Assembly: GCF_900116435.1 (NCBI RefSeq)
Contig: NZ_FPAZ01000006.1
Span: 186,001 to 250,000, forward strand
Direction of reading: 5' to 3'
Origin: Pseudoalteromonas lipolytica
GTDB taxonomy: Bacteria > Pseudomonadota > Gammaproteobacteria > Enterobacterales > Alteromonadaceae
Length of the DNA: 64,000 nt
Shown: in pieces, positions 26,568-37,960 of the stretch
Layout of the letters: each line of letters opens with the position of its first letter
Numbering within the stretch: position 1 is the stretch's first letter
Made by a program: the position numbers and the translations under genes
Notes under the pieces: model-generated
Databases searched by the model: none
Told to the model about the DNA's origin: nothing
Seen by the model: the letters and a program-made list of their open reading frames with translations, nothing else

Positions 26568-27860
26568 ATGAATTTAAAAAAATTATTTGCATCAGCATTA
26601 TTAACAGTTGGCTTATGCCAAAGCGTTTTCGCAAAACCTGTCGAAATAGACAAAGTCGTCGGCATCGTTAACCAAGGTGTTATCTTACAAAGCGAAGTCG
26701 ACACAATTATTAATCGCGTAAAAGCACAAGCAGCCGAGCAAGGCCAAGAGCTCCCATCGGATGATACGTTGCGCATTCAAGCGATTGAACGACTTGTAAG
26801 CCAAACTCTTATGATGCAACTTGCAGAGCGTATGGGCCTTGAGATTTCGGATTCACAGCTTGACCAAACGCTAGAAAACATGGCGCGCGAGCAAGGTGGC
26901 ACGATTGCTGATTTGCGTCGCACGATTGAAGCGGCTGGTGAAAGTTTTCCCGCTTACCGCGAAGAAATACGTAAAGAGATCACCACCCAGCAAGTTACAC
27001 GTGCTAACGTCGATCGCCGTATTTACATCAGCCCACAAGAAATTGATAACCTTTTAAAAATAATGGAAACACAAGGTAAAAATGCCGAAGAGTACAATAT
27101 CGGCCACATCTTGATTGATATTCCAAGTGATGCAACACCCGATGAAATTGCCAGCGCTAAAACACGTGCTGACAAAGTCATTGAATTTTTAAAAGAAGGT
27201 AAAGAGTTCAAGCGCATTGCAATTTCATCATCAAGTGGCTCAAAAGCGCTTGAAGGTGGTCAGTTAGGCTGGATGGGTATTAATGAAATGCCTTCACTCT
27301 TTGCAGAGGCTGTAAAAGGTCAGAAAAAAGACGATATCGTTGGTCCACTTCGCTCAGGCGCAGGTTTCCACATTATTAAAGTACAAGATGTACGTGGTCG
27401 CCAAGTAGTTGAAACCACAGAAGTTCGCTCTCGTCACATCCTTATTAAACCGTCTATCATTTTAAGCGAAGAAAAAGCGCGCGAGATGCTTAAAGGCTTT
27501 GCGAAAGACTTGCGTGAAGGTAACGCCGACTTTGCTGAACTTGCAAAAGAGTACTCTGAAGATCCAGGTTCTGCGCTAAAAGGCGGCGAATACGATTGGA
27601 CAGACCCAAGCACCTATGTGCCTGAGTTCAAAAACACCTTGTTGTCACTTGATAAAAACGAGATCAGTGAGCCATTCAGAACGCAATTTGGCTGGCATAT
27701 TGTGCAGTTGCTTGATAAACGCGTCGCAGATAAGACTGAACTTGCTAAACGTAACCGTGCGCATCAACTGCTGTTTAATCGTAAGTTTAAAGAAGAAAGC
27801 TTCAACTGGCAGCAAGAAATGCGTGAGCAAGCTCATGTTGATATCTTCCCTGTAGAATAA
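26568..27860 (+). CDS. surA: Periplasmic chaperone and peptidyl-prolyl isomerase SurA
   Basis: 430 residues, equal to the family norm (428 in E. coli). Signal peptide ending near VFA; SurA N-domain ([21 protein letters not shown]); two parvulin domains (around 172-275 with IGHILI and 283-385 with RHILIKPS); short C-terminal chaperone segment ending DIFPVE. It escorts unfolded outer-membrane proteins, including LptD, to the BAM complex. Part of the lptD-surA-pdxA-rsmA-apaG-apaH run. Confidence 0.97.
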   Translation: MNLKKLFASALLTVGLCQSVFAKPVEIDKVVGIVNQGVILQSEVDTIINRVKAQAAEQGQELPSDDTLRIQAIERLVSQTLMMQLAERMGLEISDSQLDQTLENMAREQGGTIADLRRTIEAAGESFPAYREEIRKEITTQQVTRANVDRRIYISPQEIDNLLKIMETQGKNAEEYNIGHILIDIPSDATPDEIASAKTRADKVIEFLKEGKEFKRIAISSSSGSKALEGGQLGWMGINEMPSLFAEAVKGQKKDDIVGPLRSGAGFHIIKVQDVRGRQVVETTEVRSRHILIKPSIILSEEKAREMLKGFAKDLREGNADFAELAKEYSEDPGSALKGGEYDWTDPSTYVPEFKNTLLSLDKNEISEPFRTQFGWHIVQLLDKRVADKTELAKRNRAHQLLFNRKFKEESFNWQQEMREQAHVDIFPVE

Positions 27861-27865
27861 TCATT

Positions 27866-28855
27866 ATGACAATAAGAGTAGCAATCACCCCAGGTGAACC
27901 CGCAGGTATAGGCCCTGATTTATTAATTAAGTTAGCGCAACACGCGTGGGATGCCCAACTTGTCGTAATTGCTGATGGTGCGTTATTAAAACAACGCGCC
28001 AAACAGCTTGGTTTAAACATCGACCTGATCAAACTTGATGAAGACCAAGCTCCAGCAATTGCACCGGCAGGCAGTGTCTATTTGCATCAGGTTGACCTAG
28101 CTGAAGAAGTTGAAGTAGGTGTCTTAAATGATGCAAACGGTCAATATGTCTTAGATACGCTTCGTATCGCCAGTGAAAAAAATATGGATGGTACCTTTGC
28201 GGCAGTAGTCACAGGCCCAGTGCACAAAGGCATTATCAACAAAGCGGGTATTTCGTTTAGCGGTCATACCGAGTACTTTGCGCAGCAATCTAATACAGCA
28301 GATGTAGTGATGCTGCTTGCAACCGAGGGATTACGTGTTGCCCTTGTCACTACACATATTCCATTAGCTTATGTGTCACGTGCTATCACCGTTGAGCGCC
28401 TAAGCAAGGTGGCAACGATTTTAAACCACGATCTACAGACTAAATTTGGTATCGAAAAACCCCGTATTTTGGTGTGTGGTTTAAACCCACATGCTGGTGA
28501 AGATGGTCATCTAGGCCGCGAAGAAATAGATACGATAGCCCCCACCCTCGAATTATTAAATAATCAGGGTATGAATTTAATTGGTCCGCTGCCCGCTGAT
28601 ACATTATTTCAAGATAAATACCTGTCACAGGCCGACGCCGTGCTTGCTATGTATCACGATCAGGGATTACCTGTGCTAAAATACAAAGGTTTCGGCAACT
28701 CGGTGAACATCACCCTTGGCTTGCCATTTATTCGCACATCAGTGGATCACGGTACGGCGCTTGATTTAGCCGGCACAGGGACCGCCGATGTGGGTAGTTT
28801 TGAATTAGCGATCCGCGAAGCAATTAAGCTCGCCCATGAAAAAGCACAAAATTAA
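27866..28855 (+). CDS. pdxA: 4-hydroxythreonine-4-phosphate dehydrogenase PdxA
   Basis: 329 residues, same as E. coli. Family motifs: [12 protein letters not shown] at the start, [32 protein letters not shown], and [16 protein letters not shown] with metal-binding His. It oxidises 4-phosphohydroxy-L-threonine in the DXP-dependent pyridoxal phosphate route. Starts 5 bp after surA and its TAA shares a base with the rsmA ATG (TAATG), so translation of the two is coupled. Confidence 0.97.
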   Translation: MTIRVAITPGEPAGIGPDLLIKLAQHAWDAQLVVIADGALLKQRAKQLGLNIDLIKLDEDQAPAIAPAGSVYLHQVDLAEEVEVGVLNDANGQYVLDTLRIASEKNMDGTFAAVVTGPVHKGIINKAGISFSGHTEYFAQQSNTADVVMLLATEGLRVALVTTHIPLAYVSRAITVERLSKVATILNHDLQTKFGIEKPRILVCGLNPHAGEDGHLGREEIDTIAPTLELLNNQGMNLIGPLPADTLFQDKYLSQADAVLAMYHDQGLPVLKYKGFGNSVNITLGLPFIRTSVDHGTALDLAGTGTADVGSFELAIREAIKLAHEKAQN

Positions 28856-29661
28856 TGACTGATAAAGTACATTTAGGACACCGCGCCAGAAAGCGTTTTG
28901 GCCAAAACTTTTTAAATGATGACATGATCATCGATAAAATTGTGACGGCTATCGATCCTAAACCCGAAGACAATTTAGTAGAAATCGGCCCAGGTCTTGG
29001 TGCTATCACCGAACCCGTTGCAGACTTAAGTGGCCATCTAACCGTTGTTGAGCTAGATAAAGACTTAGCAGAGCGTTTAGTAAGTCATCCTTTTTTAGGG
29101 CCAAAACTAACAGTGCATCAAGGTGATGCAATGAAGTTTGATTTTAGCACCCTGATTAAAGAAGACGAAAAACTAAAGATTTTTGGTAACTTGCCATACA
29201 ATGTTTCGACTCCTCTGCTGTTTCATTTATTTGAATTTGCTGACAACGTTGAGCATATGCACTTTATGCTTCAAAAAGAGGTTGTTAAGCGCATGGTAGC
29301 AAGCCCTGGTAGCAAAGCTTTTGGCCGCTTAACTGTCATGACACAGTATTACTGCCATGCAATGCCAGTGATTGATGTGCCCCCAGAGTGCTTTAAACCT
29401 GCACCTAAAGTTGATTCAGCGGTCATTCGTTTGATCCCTAAGAAGCCTGAGCAACGTACAGCTAAATGTACCAAGCTTTTAAACACTGTGTGCTTAGAAG
29501 CGTTTAACCAACGTCGTAAAACACTGCGCAACAGTTTATCAAACCTACTGACTGCTGAAGAGCTTACAGGCATTGGTATTGATATTACACTTCGTGCAGA
29601 AAGTCTGTCTTTACAACAATTTATTGATATAGCTAATTGGATTTATGACAACAAGCAGTAA
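28855..29661 (+). CDS. rsmA: 16S rRNA (A1518/A1519) dimethyltransferase RsmA/KsgA
   Basis: 268 residues. Opens [20 protein letters not shown], the KsgA hallmark, then the SAM-binding [10 protein letters not shown] near 43-52 and the catalytic [16 protein letters not shown] near 111-126. It dimethylates two adjacent adenines in helix 45 of 16S rRNA late in 30S assembly; its loss gives kasugamycin resistance. Overlaps the start of apaG by 17 bp. Confidence 0.97.
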   Translation: MTDKVHLGHRARKRFGQNFLNDDMIIDKIVTAIDPKPEDNLVEIGPGLGAITEPVADLSGHLTVVELDKDLAERLVSHPFLGPKLTVHQGDAMKFDFSTLIKEDEKLKIFGNLPYNVSTPLLFHLFEFADNVEHMHFMLQKEVVKRMVASPGSKAFGRLTVMTQYYCHAMPVIDVPPECFKPAPKVDSAVIRLIPKKPEQRTAKCTKLLNTVCLEAFNQRRKTLRNSLSNLLTAEELTGIGIDITLRAESLSLQQFIDIANWIYDNKQ

Positions 29662-30034
29662 TTTAGGTTCGCCAATTAAGGTCTCTGTTGAGACCTTCTA
29701 CGTTGAAGGTCAATCGGAGCCTGAACAAGATAAATACGTTTTTGCTTACTCTATCACGATTAAAAATCATAGTTTGTGCAGTGCTAAGCTATTAAGTCGC
29801 TACTGGTTAATTACCGATGCCAATGGCAAGGAAGTCGAAGTTCAAGGCGAAGGTGTCGTTGGTGAAACCCCCACAATTGCCCCTGGTGAAAGTTATAAAT
29901 ACACCAGTGGCGCAGTGCTCGACACCCCTGTAGGGACAATGCAAGGTTATTACACCATGCGTAACGAATTCGGCACTGAATTTGAAGCCCCGATTGACGT
30001 GTTTCGTCTAGCACGCCCTAACATACTGCATTAA
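29645..30034 (+). CDS. apaG: ApaG protein
   Basis: 129 residues aligning closely with E. coli ApaG (125): [66 protein letters not shown]. The protein is a fibronectin-III-like beta sandwich (DUF525); its role is still unclear, though it is always near apaH. The start lies inside rsmA, with an overlap of 17 bp, and apaH follows after 6 bp. Confidence 0.95.
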   Translation: MTTSSNLGSPIKVSVETFYVEGQSEPEQDKYVFAYSITIKNHSLCSAKLLSRYWLITDANGKEVEVQGEGVVGETPTIAPGESYKYTSGAVLDTPVGTMQGYYTMRNEFGTEFEAPIDVFRLARPNILH

Positions 30035-30040
30035 GTATCG

Positions 30041-30856
30041 ATGGCTGACTACGCGATAGGGGATTTGCAAGGGTGCTACAGTGAATTTGACGCACTACTC
30101 AAGCGCGTTAATTTTAATCCTAGCAAAGACCACCTATACCTAGTTGGTGACATAGTTGCTCGAGGCCCAGATTCCCTTGGGTGCCTTGAGCGACTCTATG
30201 CAATGCAAGGCAGTGTCAGCATTACGCTTGGCAATCATGACCTGCACATGATCGCGTGTTATCATTTAAATAAACCACACAACCCAAAAGATAAGCTCAG
30301 TGCTGTTTTTAGCAGCTCTAAACTCACTGACTATATTCAATTTTTACAGCAACAACCACTTGCTCTATGGCTTGAAAAGTATGACATGTTCATAAGTCAT
30401 GCCGGTTTAAACCCCAATTGGTCGATTAAGAAAGCATTGAAACGCGCTCGCTTTGCAAAGAATTGCTATCAAGGTGCTGATGCTCGACATTTTTTTAGCC
30501 ATATGTACGATACTCATCCGCCTAAATGGCAGTCAACACTCAGTAATGAAGCTAAGTTTCGCTACATTGTAAATTACTTCACACGCATGCGTTTTGTAGA
30601 CAAAGAGGCCCATTTAGACCTCACAAACAAAACCAGTACCAGTGCAAATAGCTCAACAATACCGTGGTTTGAACACCCGAATATAACGCAATTAACGCAG
30701 CAGATTGTTTTTGGTCACTGGGCGGCAATTGAAGGAAAAACCCAACGAGCAAATATACATGGCCTTGATACAGGCTGTGTGTGGGGAGGAGAAATGACTC
30801 TCATGGAACTCAGTAAAAAAGAGCGTTTTGTCGAAAGTTCTCACTCTTTTATCTAA
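30041..30856 (+). CDS. apaH: Symmetrical Ap4A hydrolase ApaH
   Basis: 271 residues. Metallophosphatase motifs: GDLQGCYSEF near 7-16, GDIVARGPDS near 36-45, GNHDLHM near 66-72, and a late GHWAA. ApaH splits Ap4A to two ADP and also removes Np4 caps from mRNA. It closes the lptD-to-apaH run; the gap to the chemoreceptor has no clear terminator. Confidence 0.96.
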   Translation: MADYAIGDLQGCYSEFDALLKRVNFNPSKDHLYLVGDIVARGPDSLGCLERLYAMQGSVSITLGNHDLHMIACYHLNKPHNPKDKLSAVFSSSKLTDYIQFLQQQPLALWLEKYDMFISHAGLNPNWSIKKALKRARFAKNCYQGADARHFFSHMYDTHPPKWQSTLSNEAKFRYIVNYFTRMRFVDKEAHLDLTNKTSTSANSSTIPWFEHPNITQLTQQIVFGHWAAIEGKTQRANIHGLDTGCVWGGEMTLMELSKKERFVESSHSFI

Positions 30857-30996
30857 ATTAACTGAAAAATAACTGAACATCTGTTAGATTTATATCAATT
30901 AAAGTAAATTTAAATAAAAGCCAATTTAATTTAAATACTTAACTTATCAGCAACCCTGCCGATAAATACTGATTAGTACTATTAGTGGAATTACAT

Positions 30997-33012
30997 ATGA
31001 ACTTGACCGTTAGACAGCGTATTTGGGGCGGCTTTATTGTCATTACCCTACTCTTGCTATTTATTGGTGGTAACTCATTGATCAGAATTACCAATATTGA
31101 TCAATCTACACAGCGAGTTAATCAGCTGTCACTCCCTGCTCTCGATAAAAGCTATGAGCTACAGGTCGAATTCATCCTAATGAGTAAATCCGCACAAGCG
31201 AGCTTTTACACAGCATCACAAGATGAGCTAGCAGCGACACGTAGCAGCTTTAATGAACAGAAAAAACGTTATGATAATTCTTATCAAGATTTACAAAACG
31301 TGGTTAGTGATGACCCAAAACTAAAACAAAGTAGTCAACAAGTAGAACAAACCTATAAACGTTTTGCTAAATCGGTTGATAACCTGTTTAAAGATAAAAA
31401 AACGCAGCTTGAACTTAACAAAACTCTCAGTACTCAACTTGAAAGTATTGAGCTTAGCGCTGAAGATGCAAACTCTGTGGTACTCGATATTATTGATATT
31501 GATGGCTTAGAAGAGAATCACTCACGTGCTTATCAAGCGGCAAATAACTTAGAAAATCATTTTCAATCATTAGTGACTAACAGCACTGATATGCTCACAG
31601 TGAAAACACTGAATACGCTAGAAATCATTAAAAAAGAGCAAATATATTACCTTGAAGAAATTGAGCGCAGCTTAAGCTTAATTCGCCCCGCTGTTATTGA
31701 GTCGAATGCAAGCCTATACAATGATTTAAACGGCTACTTTGAAACACTTGCCAACAATGTAAAAGGTTCAAATAGCTTGTCGGCCAACAAAAAACGTTTA
31801 ATTGATGCCATTGCTCAAACTGAAGCGGAGCTTGCTAATGCCGAAAACTCGACAACAGAAGCATTAACACAACTGCGTGAACTCGTTGATCATGCCACAG
31901 TGCTTGCCTTTGATTTACAGCAAGACGTCAGTGGTAACGTGACGACAGCGACACTTTGGACTTGGGTCGCTATGATTATTGCAACGCTCATTGCAATCGT
32001 TGTTGCAGCCATGACTGTAAACCGTATCACTAAGCCACTTTCTGAAGTAAACCGTATTCTAGATATCGTTGCCAGTGGTGATATGACGCAACGTTTAGAT
32101 GACACTGCAAAAGATGAATTTGGTGAGCTTTCACGTAGCTGTAATACATTAATAGAAAGCTTACGTACGCTAATCCAAGGTATTATTTCTCGTTCTACGC
32201 AACTTGCCGCTGCGTCTGAGGAAACATCGGCGATTACCGAAGAGTCAAGCCAAGCCATTCGTAACCAGCAAGCACAAGTAGAACAAGCAGCAACGGCGAC
32301 GACAGAAATGAGCAGTACCTCTCAAGCGGTTAGCAGCAGTGCTCAACAAGCGCTGAGTGAAATTAAAAACGCAGATAAAGAAGCCGAGCGTGTTAAAGGT
32401 ATCTCATCGCAAAACAAAGCGACGATTGAACAGCTTGCTCGTGAAGTCGATGACGCGTCTCAAGTCATTAATAAGCTGCATAAAGACAGTGCATCAATTG
32501 GCGGTATCTTAGATGTGATACGTGGCATTGCAGAGCAAACAAACCTTCTTGCACTTAATGCCGCTATTGAGGCAGCACGCGCAGGTGAACAAGGCCGTGG
32601 CTTTGCTGTTGTAGCAGACGAAGTACGCTCTCTTGCGAGCAAAACTCAAGAGTCTACGCAGGAAATCCAAGCAATGATTGAATCACTGCAAATTGGTGCT
32701 GAAGCCGCTGTTGCCGCAATGTCTAAAGGTAAGCAACAAGCTGAATCATGTGTTGAGCAATCAGACCAAGCCAACACTGCACTTGACTCAATCACCGCAG
32801 CCGTTGCCCAAGCACATAACGTAAGTGAAGAAATATCGACAGCTGCGCACGAACAACAACAAGTCTCGCAAGAGATCAGCGAGCGCTTAGAGTCAATCGT
32901 TGCTATTGCTGAACAAACAGCTGAAGGGGCTAACCAGACGAACATTTCAAGCTCAGAAGTCGCCAAATTAGCTGAAGAGTTACGACTGTCGGTGGATGCC
33001 TTTAAAGTTTAA
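30997..33012 (+). CDS. Methyl-accepting chemotaxis protein
   Basis: About 671 residues from the ATG at 30997, chosen because AGTGGA lies at a good distance; an in-frame GTG at 30985 sits inside that ribosome site. TM1 at about 8-28, a long helical periplasmic sensor (about 30-310), TM2 ([19 protein letters not shown]), a HAMP segment, and a signalling domain with the conserved tip [19 protein letters not shown]. No CheR-tethering pentapeptide at the C-terminus (ends DAFKV). The ligand is not predictable. It stands alone, without che genes nearby, and has its own terminator. Confidence 0.92.
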   Translation: MNLTVRQRIWGGFIVITLLLLFIGGNSLIRITNIDQSTQRVNQLSLPALDKSYELQVEFILMSKSAQASFYTASQDELAATRSSFNEQKKRYDNSYQDLQNVVSDDPKLKQSSQQVEQTYKRFAKSVDNLFKDKKTQLELNKTLSTQLESIELSAEDANSVVLDIIDIDGLEENHSRAYQAANNLENHFQSLVTNSTDMLTVKTLNTLEIIKKEQIYYLEEIERSLSLIRPAVIESNASLYNDLNGYFETLANNVKGSNSLSANKKRLIDAIAQTEAELANAENSTTEALTQLRELVDHATVLAFDLQQDVSGNVTTATLWTWVAMIIATLIAIVVAAMTVNRITKPLSEVNRILDIVASGDMTQRLDDTAKDEFGELSRSCNTLIESLRTLIQGIISRSTQLAAASEETSAITEESSQAIRNQQAQVEQAATATTEMSSTSQAVSSSAQQALSEIKNADKEAERVKGISSQNKATIEQLAREVDDASQVINKLHKDSASIGGILDVIRGIAEQTNLLALNAAIEAARAGEQGRGFAVVADEVRSLASKTQESTQEIQAMIESLQIGAEAAVAAMSKGKQQAESCVEQSDQANTALDSITAAVAQAHNVSEEISTAAHEQQQVSQEISERLESIVAIAEQTAEGANQTNISSSEVAKLAEELRLSVDAFKV

Positions 33013-33036
33013 ATAGCCTTCGCTATACCTAAATAC

Positions 33037-33073
33037 AAAAACCGTGTTTAGCATCGCAAACACGGTTTTTTTA
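33037..33073 (+). terminator. Terminator of the chemoreceptor gene
   Basis: Stem AAAACCGTGTTT / AAACACGGTTTT with an 8-nt loop, followed by a T-run, starting 25 bp after the stop codon. Confidence 0.88.
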
Positions 33074-33106
33074 TTCCCCCTTCAGCTCATTCAATGATCC
33101 CCATTC

Positions 33107-33478
33107 ATACCACTGCGCTTAATTAAGAGGTCTATTTTGAGGCAATAAAACCGTGTTGATAACAAGACAAAAATTTCGTTATTGAGTTGTGCTCGGCAAT
33201 TGCTCCTGCATTATACCATTACGCTTAATTAAGTGGTCTATTTTGAGGCAATAAAACCGCGTTGATAACAAGGCAAAAATTTAGTTATTTAGTTGTTCTA
33301 AATCAGAAATTTTTAACGCAGGTAGCGACTGGTTTAATCACTCAAAATGATTAAGTATTTTTGCAAAATGGTATTACTCTCCCTCCGGCATCCATGCAGT
33401 CGTAAATCAGACATTTTTAACGCAGCTAGCGACTGGTTTAATCACTCAAAATAAGTAAGAATTATTGCAGATAGGTAT
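33107..33478. repeat. MITE-like repeat (outer copy) interrupted by a second copy
   Basis: The left part (33107-33213) and right part (about 33405-33478) form one element whose ends read ATACCACTGC and GCAGATAGGTAT, imperfect inverted repeats. Its left part contains TCTATTTTGAGGCAATAAAA and its right part AACGCAGCTAGCGACTGGTT; both recur in the inner copy. No coding potential. The element fills the gap between the chemoreceptor terminator and the DUF3718 gene. Confidence 0.7.
33214..33373. repeat. MITE-like repeat (inner, 160-bp copy)
   Basis: Bounded by inverted repeats TACCATT and AATGGTA and by what looks like a 3-bp direct duplication TTA at 33211-33213 and 33374-33376. It is a shorter version of the outer element, lacking about 50 bp of its centre, and sits inside it. 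It has no open frame; mobilisation would need a transposase elsewhere. Confidence 0.7.
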
Positions 33479-33515
33479 TAGTATGATTTTGAATTGGTAT
33501 TATTCACAGACATAA

Positions 33516-33540
33516 AAAAACCGCAACGAGTGCGGTTTTT
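33516..33540 (-). terminator. Terminator of the DUF3718 gene
   Basis: Perfect 10-bp stem AAAAACCGCA / TGCGGTTTTT with a 5-nt loop and a T-run on the minus strand, 23 bp after the stop. Confidence 0.87.
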
Positions 33541-33562
33541 ATAAATCTGTTTGGCTTTACTA

Positions 33563-33943
33563 TTAAAGACCTGCGCGCTCTTTAATAGCAGCAACAACTG
33601 GCGAGCCACCAAAGCCATTGGCTTCAGCCCATGCGATGTCTGCACCGTCTTCAAATGAAGAAGATGGTAAACGCTTAACAATATACTCACCCGTATCGTT
33701 TGCACCACTCACAATTGCATGACGAAGCATGTTGTTGTCATTGCACTTAAAAGCGTCGATGATATTACGGATCTTTACGCGTGAACTTTTTAGTTTATCA
33801 CGTAAACGATTCTTATCATCTGCAGCAATGTACTCACAAAGTGAAAGCGCCAACTGTTGATCGTCGGCTTTAACAGGTGCTGTGTACGCAACTGAAGCCG
33901 TAACAACTGCTGCGGCTAATAACATATTTGGTAACTTCATCAT
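33563..33943 (-). CDS. DUF3718 domain-containing secreted protein
   Basis: 126 residues: signal peptide ending near VKA (residue 26), then a region rich in charged residues (LCEYIAADDKNRLRDKLKSSRVKIRNI) that matches the DUF3718 pattern of small periplasmic proteins found in Alteromonadales and Vibrio. Two cysteines (LCEYI and KCNDN) could form a disulfide. No function known. A monocistronic unit with its own terminator and a short AT-rich upstream gap shared with folA's end. Confidence 0.8.
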   Translation of the reverse strand: MMKLPNMLLAAAVVTASVAYTAPVKADDQQLALSLCEYIAADDKNRLRDKLKSSRVKIRNIIDAFKCNDNNMLRHAIVSGANDTGEYIVKRLPSSSFEDGADIAWAEANGFGGSPVVAAIKERAGL

Positions 33944-34022
33944 ATTTTGCCCTTATGTAATACTTTTAGCTTACCAAGCTTGACTATTATTGTACCAATC
34001 AAACCATTTTATCGCAATATTG

Positions 34023-34514
34023 TTAAGGTTTTTTATACAAAGTAACAAAAGTATACGGGTGTGGATTGTTGTTATCTGGCAGTTTCTCTTCCTGCTCGAC
34101 AACTGTCCAGTTAGCAACACTTTCGTAATCTGGGAACTGCGTATCTCCCTCTACATCAAGATCAATGAAGGTTAAATAAAGTCGCTCTGCGTGAGGAAGA
34201 AACTGCTGATAAATATTTCCTCCACCGATGATCATCACTTCATCTGCCTCTTTTACTAGGGCTAGCGCCGCATCTGGCGACGTTACAACCTCAATCCCTT
34301 CCGCTTTATAATCAGCATTACGGCTAATAATTATGTTTTGACGCCCTGGTAATGGTCGACCTATAGACTCAAAGGTTTTACGTCCCATAATCACAGGTTT
34401 AGCCATAGTAACCTGTTTAAAGTGCTGTAAGTCGGCAGGCAAATGCCAAGGCATTTGATTGTCTTGACCAATAATACGATTATTTGCCATTGCAGCAATC
34501 ATTGAAATTTTCAC
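34023..34514 (-). CDS. folA: Dihydrofolate reductase
   Basis: 163 residues, typical of chromosomal FolA. Motifs: IAAMANNRIIGQDNQMPWHLPADLQHFK with the catalytic Asp, VIMGRKTFESIGRPLPGRQN, and MIIGGGNIYQQFLP. Makes tetrahydrofolate with NADPH; the target of trimethoprim. In E. coli folA lies next to apaH; here the chemoreceptor, repeats and DUF3718 gene separate them. Confidence 0.97.
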   Translation of the reverse strand: MKISMIAAMANNRIIGQDNQMPWHLPADLQHFKQVTMAKPVIMGRKTFESIGRPLPGRQNIIISRNADYKAEGIEVVTSPDAALALVKEADEVMIIGGGNIYQQFLPHAERLYLTFIDLDVEGDTQFPDYESVANWTVVEQEEKLPDNNNPHPYTFVTLYKKP

Positions 34515-34547
34515 ACTACACCTTTAATACTTTTTTCTTATTAATAA

Positions 34548-34570
34548 AAAAGGAGCACGAGGCTCCTTTT
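34548..34570 (-). terminator. Terminator of obgE
   Basis: Stem AAAAGGAGC / GCTCCTTTT with a 5-nt loop; on the minus strand it is followed by TTTTTTATT. It lies 13 bp after the obgE stop and upstream of folA. Confidence 0.85.
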
Positions 34571-34582
34571 CCGTTTTAAACT

Positions 34583-35743
<1,161 letters not shown>

Positions 35744-35785
35744 TCACTTTAAGATTGGCTTGTTAATAACTGTATTATACACCTA

Positions 35786-35837
35786 ATTATATAGCTAAGC
35801 ATCTTCGTACAGTGCCGAAGATGCTTAGCTATATAAT
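35786..35837. repeat. Long perfect inverted repeat between rpmA and obgE
   Basis: Two 22-nt arms (35786-35807 and 35816-35837) are perfectly complementary around an 8-nt loop TACAGTGC. The core of the stem is AGCTAAGCATCTTCG and its partner. It is too long for, and lacks the T-run of, an intrinsic terminator. It lies 16 bp from the rpmA terminator and could be an RNase III site, an RNA stabiliser or a remnant of a mobile repeat. Confidence 0.85.
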
Positions 35838-35852
35838 CGAGTGCCTTAAAAC

Positions 35853-35879
35853 AAAAAACCCCGCAAAGGCGGGGTTTTT
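35853..35879 (-). terminator. Terminator of rplU-rpmA
   Basis: Stem AAAACCCCGC / GCGGGGTTTT with a 4-nt loop and T-run on the minus strand, 16 bp after the rpmA stop. It should separate ribosomal-protein expression from obgE. Confidence 0.9.
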
Positions 35880-35894
35880 CAAATATCGAGATGA

Positions 35895-36152
35895 TTACTC
35901 AGCTACGATATTTACGTATTTACGGTTTAAAGGACCTTTCTGTTCGAATTGAACTTTACCATCTGCTTTTGCGAAGATAGTGTGGTCTTTACCGATACCT
36001 ACGTTTGCACCAGCGTGGAACTTAGTACCACGTTGACGAACAATGATGCTACCCGCTAGAACTGATTCGCCACCAAAACGCTTAACACCTAGGCGTTTGC
36101 TTTCTGAATCGCGACCGTTACGAGTACTACCAGCTGCTTTTTTATGTGCCAT
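35895..36152 (-). CDS. rpmA: 50S ribosomal protein L27
   Basis: 85 residues, exact family length. Begins [20 protein letters not shown] and contains [16 protein letters not shown]27's N-terminal tail reaches the peptidyl transferase centre. Starts 16 bp after rplU in the standard two-gene operon. Confidence 0.98.
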   Translation of the reverse strand: MAHKKAAGSTRNGRDSESKRLGVKRFGGESVLAGSIIVRQRGTKFHAGANVGIGKDHTIFAKADGKVQFEQKGPLNRKYVNIVAE

Positions 36153-36168
36153 TTCTAAGTACCTCTAA

Positions 36169-36480
36169 TTAAGCGCTAATGCCAGTGATTTTAACTTCAG
36201 TGAACCATTGACGATGGCCCATTTGCTTACGAGAATGCTTACGACGTCTAAATTTAACAATCTTCACTTTCTCACCGCGACCGTGTGAAACAACCTCAGC
36301 TGTCACTTTACCACCGTTTACGAACGGTACACCGATCTCGATTTTCTCACCATCAGCAACTAAAAGTACTGAATCAAATTCAACTGCTGCACCAGTTTCA
36401 ACGTCTAATTTCTCAAGACGAATTGTTTGACCTTCAGTCACACGGTGCTGTTTACCACCACTTTGGAAAACCGCGTACAT
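36169..36480 (-). CDS. rplU: 50S ribosomal protein L21
   Basis: 103 residues from the ATG at 36480 ([14 protein letters not shown]), the conserved start of L21; the 12 extra upstream residues in frame are not part of the family. Ends with the basic [21 protein letters not shown] segment that binds 23S rRNA. Cotranscribed with rpmA. Confidence 0.98.
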   Translation of the reverse strand: MYAVFQSGGKQHRVTEGQTIRLEKLDVETGAAVEFDSVLLVADGEKIEIGVPFVNGGKVTAEVVSHGRGEKVKIVKFRRRKHSRKQMGHRQWFTEVKITGISA

Positions 36481-36890
36481 AATTAACTCCGTCTGTGCGC
36501 CCTCAAATCGACGCAACTAAAATATTCTTCAATAGGGCGCGAAGTTTACGCTAATGCGCAAAAACTAGCAAGCCTCTTTTTAGATAAAATGAATAAAAAA
36601 TAGCTGCATTAAGGGCAATTCAATATTTTCCCTTATTTTATCCTAAAAACACCGCTTGCCAAGCGGTTTTTGCGATCTTGTGACAATTAAATGACCGAGG
36701 CAAATATAGCTAATAAATCAGTCTAGAATGTTCACTTATTAAACAAGTAGATAAAATTAAGTCGCTATAATTGAGCCGAAAACAGAAACTTTAACGTGTT
36801 TTTTTATTGAATCATCACAAAATATCGAGCAAGCGCAATTTTTGATGTACAATCAGCCTCGTATACCCATAAAAATTGGCTCGGAGATCA
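36481..36890. promoter_or_regulatory. Divergent promoter region of rplU and ispB with an internal hairpin
   Basis: About 410 bp without a gene. It must hold the rplU and ispB promoters. In its middle, ACCGCTT-GCC-AAGCGGT (36651-36667) is flanked by T-runs on both strands and looks like a small bidirectional terminator, although no annotated gene ends there. A 5-bp GGAG-type ribosome site precedes ispB. Confidence 0.45.
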
Positions 36891-37862
36891 ATGGATATAA
36901 AAGCTATCCAGGCGTTAATCGAAAATGAAATGGATGACGTCAATCAACTTATACATGCCCAAATGCGCTCAGATGTCGCGTTGGTTAATCAACTTGGTTT
37001 ATACATAGTTAACAGTGGTGGCAAGCGTGTTCGCCCCATGTTGGCTATTTTAGCAGCTAAAGCTTTAGGCTATGAGGGTAAAGATCACATTACCCTAGCA
37101 ACCATCATTGAGTTTATTCACACAGCAACTTTGCTGCATGATGACGTGGTTGATGAGTCTAATTTGCGTCGAGGTACACCTACCGCAAACGCAGAGTTTG
37201 GCAATGCAGCCAGTGTGCTCGTGGGTGATTTTATTTACACTCGCTCATTCCAGCTTATGGTTGGGCTTGGCAAAATGCCGATCATGCAAATTTTAGCTGA
37301 TGCGACCAATGTCATTGCTGAAGGTGAAGTGTTGCAGCTTATGAACTGTAATGACCCTAACACCACCGAACAAAGCTATATGCAGGTTATTTACAGCAAA
37401 ACCGCCAAGCTTTTCGAAGCCGCAACGGGTCTTGCCGCTATCATTACCGAGCAAGACGAAAAAGTCCTCGACGCATTAAACCTATACGGCATGCATTTAG
37501 GGACTGCTTTTCAACTAGTAGATGATGTACTTGATTACAATGCTGATGCACAGCAACTTGGCAAAAATATTGGTGATGACTTAGCTGAAGGTAAACCTAC
37601 TTTACCGCTTATTTACGCGATACAAAAAGGCACACCAGCGCAAGTAAAACTAGTTCGTGAAGCCATTGAGCTAGGCAATGGTATGGATCACTTAGACAGC
37701 ATTCTAGCGACGCTCGCTGATACCAAAGCCCTTGAGTTTACAATGCAAAAAGCAGAGCAAGAAGCTGATAAAGCCATTGCATGCATTGCTTTTTTACCCG
37801 ACACGCCATACAAACAAGCGTTAGAAAGCTTAGCGCGGATTGCGGTCGCCCGCGATCACTAA
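36891..37862 (+). CDS. ispB: Octaprenyl diphosphate synthase IspB
   Basis: 323 residues from the ATG at 36891, the same length as E. coli IspB; GGAG lies five bases upstream, so the in-frame TTG at 36876 is unlikely. Both Asp-rich motifs are present: DDVVDES near 84 and DDVLDYN near 211. It builds the C40 side chain of ubiquinone and menaquinone. Divergent from rplU as in E. coli. Confidence 0.97.
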   Translation: MDIKAIQALIENEMDDVNQLIHAQMRSDVALVNQLGLYIVNSGGKRVRPMLAILAAKALGYEGKDHITLATIIEFIHTATLLHDDVVDESNLRRGTPTANAEFGNAASVLVGDFIYTRSFQLMVGLGKMPIMQILADATNVIAEGEVLQLMNCNDPNTTEQSYMQVIYSKTAKLFEAATGLAAIITEQDEKVLDALNLYGMHLGTAFQLVDDVLDYNADAQQLGKNIGDDLAEGKPTLPLIYAIQKGTPAQVKLVREAIELGNGMDHLDSILATLADTKALEFTMQKAEQEADKAIACIAFLPDTPYKQALESLARIAVARDH

Positions 37863-37884
37863 GCGAAACTTTATTCGAGCCATT

Positions 37885-37912
37885 AAAAAAGCCTGCAATT
37901 GCAGGCTTTTTT
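37885..37912 (+). terminator. Bidirectional terminator between ispB and mdh
   Basis: Perfect stem AAAAAAGCCTGCAA / TTGCAGGCTTTTTT, T-runs on both strands. A second hairpin, AAGCGCTTCA / TGAAGCGCTT (37918-37946), sits between it and the mdh stop. Confidence 0.9.
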
Positions 37913-37960
37913 GTTTTAAGCGCTTCAACATGCATGTGAAGCGCTTAGCATCAATCGAGA

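Noticed and set aside
33107..33478. Possible IS element with transposase
   Set aside because: No open frame of useful length on either strand and the repeat is under 400 bp; it can only be non-autonomous.
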